This document shows, piece after piece, positions 61,693 to 64,000 of a stretch of DNA of 64,000 bases. The position numbers and the translations under genes were made by a program. Location of the stretch: NCBI RefSeq assembly GCF_000730165.1, contig NZ_CP022111.1, positions 1,612,001-1,676,000 of the forward strand, read 5' to 3'. The stretch comes from Nitrospirillum viridazoti CBAmc (GTDB lineage Bacteria > Pseudomonadota > Alphaproteobacteria > Azospirillales > Azospirillaceae). The notes below the pieces were generated by a model, which saw only the letters and a list, made by a program, of their open reading frames with translations, did not search any database and was not told where the DNA came from. Each line of letters begins with the position of its first letter. Position 1 is the stretch's first letter.

Positions 61693-62265
61693 ATGAGACG
61701 ACGGATATCGGGGATCGGGATGCTGGGAGCCATCGCAGGCCTGTTCACCTCGTCGGCAGGTGCAATAACGCCCGCCTCGCGAGAGCAGTTGGTCTGCGGA
61801 GCGTCATCGATGATCCGGGGCGAGGTTGTTGAAGCCCGGAGCAAGGACTGCCGATTGACCATGCCCCCGAACTCAACATTCTGCGTTCCAACCGAGTTGA
61901 TCCACCTAAAGGTCCGCGTAATAGAAGTCATGTCCAATAGCCAGGATGAAATACACCAGGGCGACGTGCTCGATGTCGCCTCCTCTGTAATTTACTCGCA
62001 CCCTATTTGGGTGAATGGCTCCGATATATCTGAAATCGATTATGATAATGGCATGCGCAAGGTTCCAGATACCGGGAAGCCTTTAACCGACGACCTGGTC
62101 ACCGAGGCATTTGTTGGTAAGGAGTTCAATTTTGGCATCGCGCCGCAGAGAACCAGCACGCGTGAGAGATTCTGGGTAAAAATGTGGAAGCCAGACGGGG
62201 ACGTGCCCGTGATGTGGGAGACAACCTGCGCCCATAGCTCATGGCGCCCAAAGCCTCACCCCTGA
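61693..62265 (+). CDS. Secreted hypothetical protein
   Basis: A 190-residue protein with a signal peptide (RRRISGIGMLGAIAGLFTSS, cleavage near SAGA). The mature part has three or more cysteines (QLVCGASS, DCRLTMP, TFCVPTE) and an acidic loop-rich middle, ending ETTCAHSSWRPKPHP. GGGAG precedes the start. I do not recognise the family. It lies in high-GC DNA between decayed IS66 and two small minus-strand genes. Confidence 0.65.
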   Translation: MRRRISGIGMLGAIAGLFTSSAGAITPASREQLVCGASSMIRGEVVEARSKDCRLTMPPNSTFCVPTELIHLKVRVIEVMSNSQDEIHQGDVLDVASSVIYSHPIWVNGSDISEIDYDNGMRKVPDTGKPLTDDLVTEAFVGKEFNFGIAPQRTSTRERFWVKMWKPDGDVPVMWETTCAHSSWRPKPHP

Positions 62266-62275
62266 GGCGTTCCCC

Positions 62276-62488
62276 TCACATGACTTGGCCGCCTTCCGGT
62301 ACCTTGGCGAGCAGTAGCTGATCGACGGCATGCAGGATGCGTTTAGACAGCAGGTACTGGTCCATGTCACCCGCCGCTAACCACTCATCAGCCCGCGTGG
62401 CGGCAAAAATCGGGGCATCGGCTCCGTGCTGCTTCACCAGCACGTTGGCTGCCAACCATACGTCGCGATCGCTGATCGAATTGACCAT
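62276..62488 (-). CDS. DUF6961-like small protein
   Basis: A 70-residue helical protein similar in style to DUF6961: DRDVWLAANVLVKQHGADAP, FAATRADEWLAAGDMDQYLL and a short C-terminal stretch. A clear GGGGGAG lies before the start. These small proteins are common in alphaproteobacteria; function unknown. The gene ends 10 bp after the end of the convergent plus-strand secreted-protein gene. Confidence 0.65.
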   Translation of the reverse strand: MVNSISDRDVWLAANVLVKQHGADAPIFAATRADEWLAAGDMDQYLLSKRILHAVDQLLLAKVPEGGQVM

Positions 62489-62503
62489 CCACTCCCCCAG
62501 GCA

Positions 62504-62797
62504 CTACTGACCGTTTCTCGTCGCTCGCATGCCACCTTGCAGGGCCTCGGCCTCGCACACAAAGGCTCCCTGCTTGGTCGCCGCATACCAGCGCTGCCCC
62601 TTGAAGTGGAAGACGCCGGTTTGGGTGTTCACCCACACCACCACGTCCTTCGGACAATGAGCCGCTGCCGACTGCGCCGTCTGGAACAGCGCCACAGCAC
62701 CCGCCACCGATGCCGTGGCGCCGGTGAACAACAGTCCAACCGCCAGCAGCACGGCGGTGATCATCAGCCTGACCTGATGCACCCTCTCGCTCTTCAT
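62504..62797 (-). CDS. Small membrane-anchored/secreted protein (VVWVN family)
   Basis: A 97-residue protein with an N-terminal hydrophobic helix (MITAVLLAVGLLFTGATASV). The mature part carries HCPKDVVVWVNTQTGVFHF, QRWYAATKQGAFVCEAEA and GGMRATRNG. It is a paralogue of the gene at 49077-49331, with the same VVWVN / W-Y / TK / C order. Two cysteines could form a disulfide. Function unknown. Confidence 0.72.
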   Translation of the reverse strand: MKSERVHQVRLMITAVLLAVGLLFTGATASVAGAVALFQTAQSAAAHCPKDVVVWVNTQTGVFHFKGQRWYAATKQGAFVCEAEALQGGMRATRNGQ

Positions 62798-62879
62798 GAT
62801 CGCGCCCACTCCATCGCTTGCATTTATGAAGCTCAACGCTACCATCTTCCGCGTGCATAGCCTGACGCGGAACTCAACG

Positions 62880-63176
62880 ATGCGCTATATTACCCTGATC
62901 ACCGCCGCTATCTGCGGACTGATCTTCGGCTCGACGGCGGAAGCCCGCAGCCATGGCGGTGGGCACAATGGGCATAGCCATACACACAGCCATCGCTCCT
63001 ACAGCCATGACCATTACGTTCGCCCACACGTGACGAAGCGGGGCACCTACGTCCACGGCCACATGCAGACCAATCCGAACAAGACGCAGAACGATAACTA
63101 CTCCACGAAGGGCAATGCCAACCCGTATACCGGCCAGCCGGGAACGAAGTCACGCGACGGCCAGACGCCCCACTAA
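62880..63176 (+). CDS. Small secreted His-rich protein
   Basis: A 98-residue protein: signal peptide (YITLITAAICGLIFGSTAEA), then a His/Ser-rich stretch (HGGGHNGHSHTHSHRSYSHD) and a conserved C-terminal tail (GTYVHGHMQTNPNKTQNDNY, GNANPYTGQPGTK). The tail belongs to a widespread family of short periplasmic proteins; the His-rich part could bind metal. Function unknown. Confidence 0.72.
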   Translation: MRYITLITAAICGLIFGSTAEARSHGGGHNGHSHTHSHRSYSHDHYVRPHVTKRGTYVHGHMQTNPNKTQNDNYSTKGNANPYTGQPGTKSRDGQTPH

Positions 63177-63191
63177 CAGCGGGCCCAGAGC

Positions 63192-64000
63192 GTGATCAGC
63201 ATCTTCGTCGCCGTCACCGATTTCGACTGGTATCGGTATCTCGCTGCTCAGCCAGGTCTGGAAGAGGTCAACTTCTGGCAACCTGGCGGCAAGACCGCCT
63301 TCAAGGCCCTCAGACCAGGTGAGTTGTTCCTGTTCAAGCTCCACAGCCCGCGCAATTTCATCGTGGGCGGGGGCATATTCGGGCACGCCTCTTTCCTTCC
63401 GGTTTCCATGGCCTGGGAAGCCTTCGGCCACAGCAACGGCGCTACATCACTTACGGAGATGCGAACCAGGATAGCGCGCTATCGCCGGGAACAGCCGGAT
63501 CATCGTCAGGATTATCAGATCGGTTGCCGCCTGCTCGAACAGCCCTTCTTCTTCCCAGAGGATCAATGGATCCCGGTCCCGCCGTCATGGTCTCCCAACA
63601 TCGTCGTCGGCAAATCCTTTTCGGCCGACGACGATGATGGCCGCTTCCTGTGGGATGCTGTCCAGGATCGCCTCCAGGGCCTCCCCATGGCTGCGCCGCG
63701 TACAACCATCGATGACGACGCGCCCACCGCTAGGTACGGCGCCCCCACATTGATCACGCCACGCCTGGGACAGGGTACGTTCCGCGTCGCTGTTACCGAC
63801 AGCTATGGGCGCCGGTGTGCGGTGACCGGTGAGAAGACGCTGCCTATCCTCGACGCCGCCCATATCAAGGATTTCGGCGAAGGCGGCAATCACACTGTGG
63901 ACAACGGCCTCCTGCTTCGAACCGACATCCACCGCCTATTCGACCGTGGCTACGTCACCGTCTCCGACGATCACCGGTTCGTGGTCAGCCGCCGCCTAAA
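63192..64000 (+). CDS. HNH endonuclease, 3' end beyond the window
   Basis: A GTG-started open frame of at least 269 codons continuing past the window edge. The N-terminal part (SIFVAVTDFDWYRYLAA, RPGELFLFKLHSPRNFIVGG, GHASFLPVSMAWEAFG) looks like a PUA/EVE-like nucleobase-sensing fold. The C-terminal part is an HNH domain: RRCAVTGEKTLPILDAAHIK, GNHTVDNGLLLRTDIHRLFD and RGYVTV. The combination is seen in modification-dependent restriction enzymes. It starts about 16 bp after the upstream gene and has good GC-rich codon use. The missing C-terminus is due to the window edge only. Confidence 0.82.
   Translation, partial: MISIFVAVTDFDWYRYLAAQPGLEEVNFWQPGGKTAFKALRPGELFLFKLHSPRNFIVGGGIFGHASFLPVSMAWEAFGHSNGATSLTEMRTRIARYRREQPDHRQDYQIGCRLLEQPFFFPEDQWIPVPPSWSPNIVVGKSFSADDDDGRFLWDAVQDRLQGLPMAAPRTTIDDDAPTARYGAPTLITPRLGQGTFRVAVTDSYGRRCAVTGEKTLPILDAAHIKDFGEGGNHTVDNGLLLRTDIHRLFDRGYVTVSDDHRFVVSRRL

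Overview
The window is high-GC DNA from an alphaproteobacterium, most likely a Rhodospirillales member close to Azospirillum/Nitrospirillum. The evidence is the tig-clpP-clpX-lon block, the glnB-glnA pair behind a sigma54-type promoter, and the overall protein style. This is inferred from gene content, not from a database match.

Region 1 (1-36.0 kb) is chromosomal core. A minus-strand proteostasis block (tRNA-Leu, tig, clpP, clpX, lon) opens the window. Next come a GNAT acetyltransferase, a large transketolase-like enzyme, a hybrid histidine kinase, the NAD(P)HX repair enzyme, a Gly/His-rich protein, two MmcQ/YjbR proteins and tRNA-His. The nitrogen genes glnB and glnA follow. After them lie a translationally coupled histidine kinase and REC-GGDEF-EAL protein, a MocR/PaiB divergent pair, MarR, CheZ, an IS481-family insertion splitting a DUF1028 gene, an enoyl-CoA hydratase, an ECF sigma operon with a periplasmic sensor-like protein, and a nicotinate phosphoribosyltransferase with a strong terminator.

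Region 2 (36.1-42.0 kb) is a Tn7-like transposition module immediately past that terminator. It has four 21-bp end repeats, then tniQ/tnsD, tnsC, tnsB and tnsA as one minus-strand operon. All four residues that should make TnsA a nuclease appear substituted.

Region 3 (42.0-64.0 kb) is accessory cargo with lower coding density, AT-rich gaps and decayed genes. It carries a VapBC pair, SRAP and dnaE2 remnants, an HNH protein next to a PD-(D/E)XK-like protein, two secreted nucleases, MucR full and truncated copies, a DUF6088-like protein, an orphan MbcA/ParS-type antitoxin, two stand-alone LuxR-type HTH proteins, two tandem metallophosphoesterases plus a fragment of a third, IS66 debris, several small secreted proteins and an HNH gene running off the end. 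The standout is a two-gene cassette at 58.8-60.2 kb: a small Cys-rich protein followed by a protein with an HTH front half and a Panacea/SocA-like back half, a candidate toxin-antitoxin pair. The second transposon end was not found, so the element either extends past 64 kb or has lost that end. No CRISPR array or cas gene was seen.
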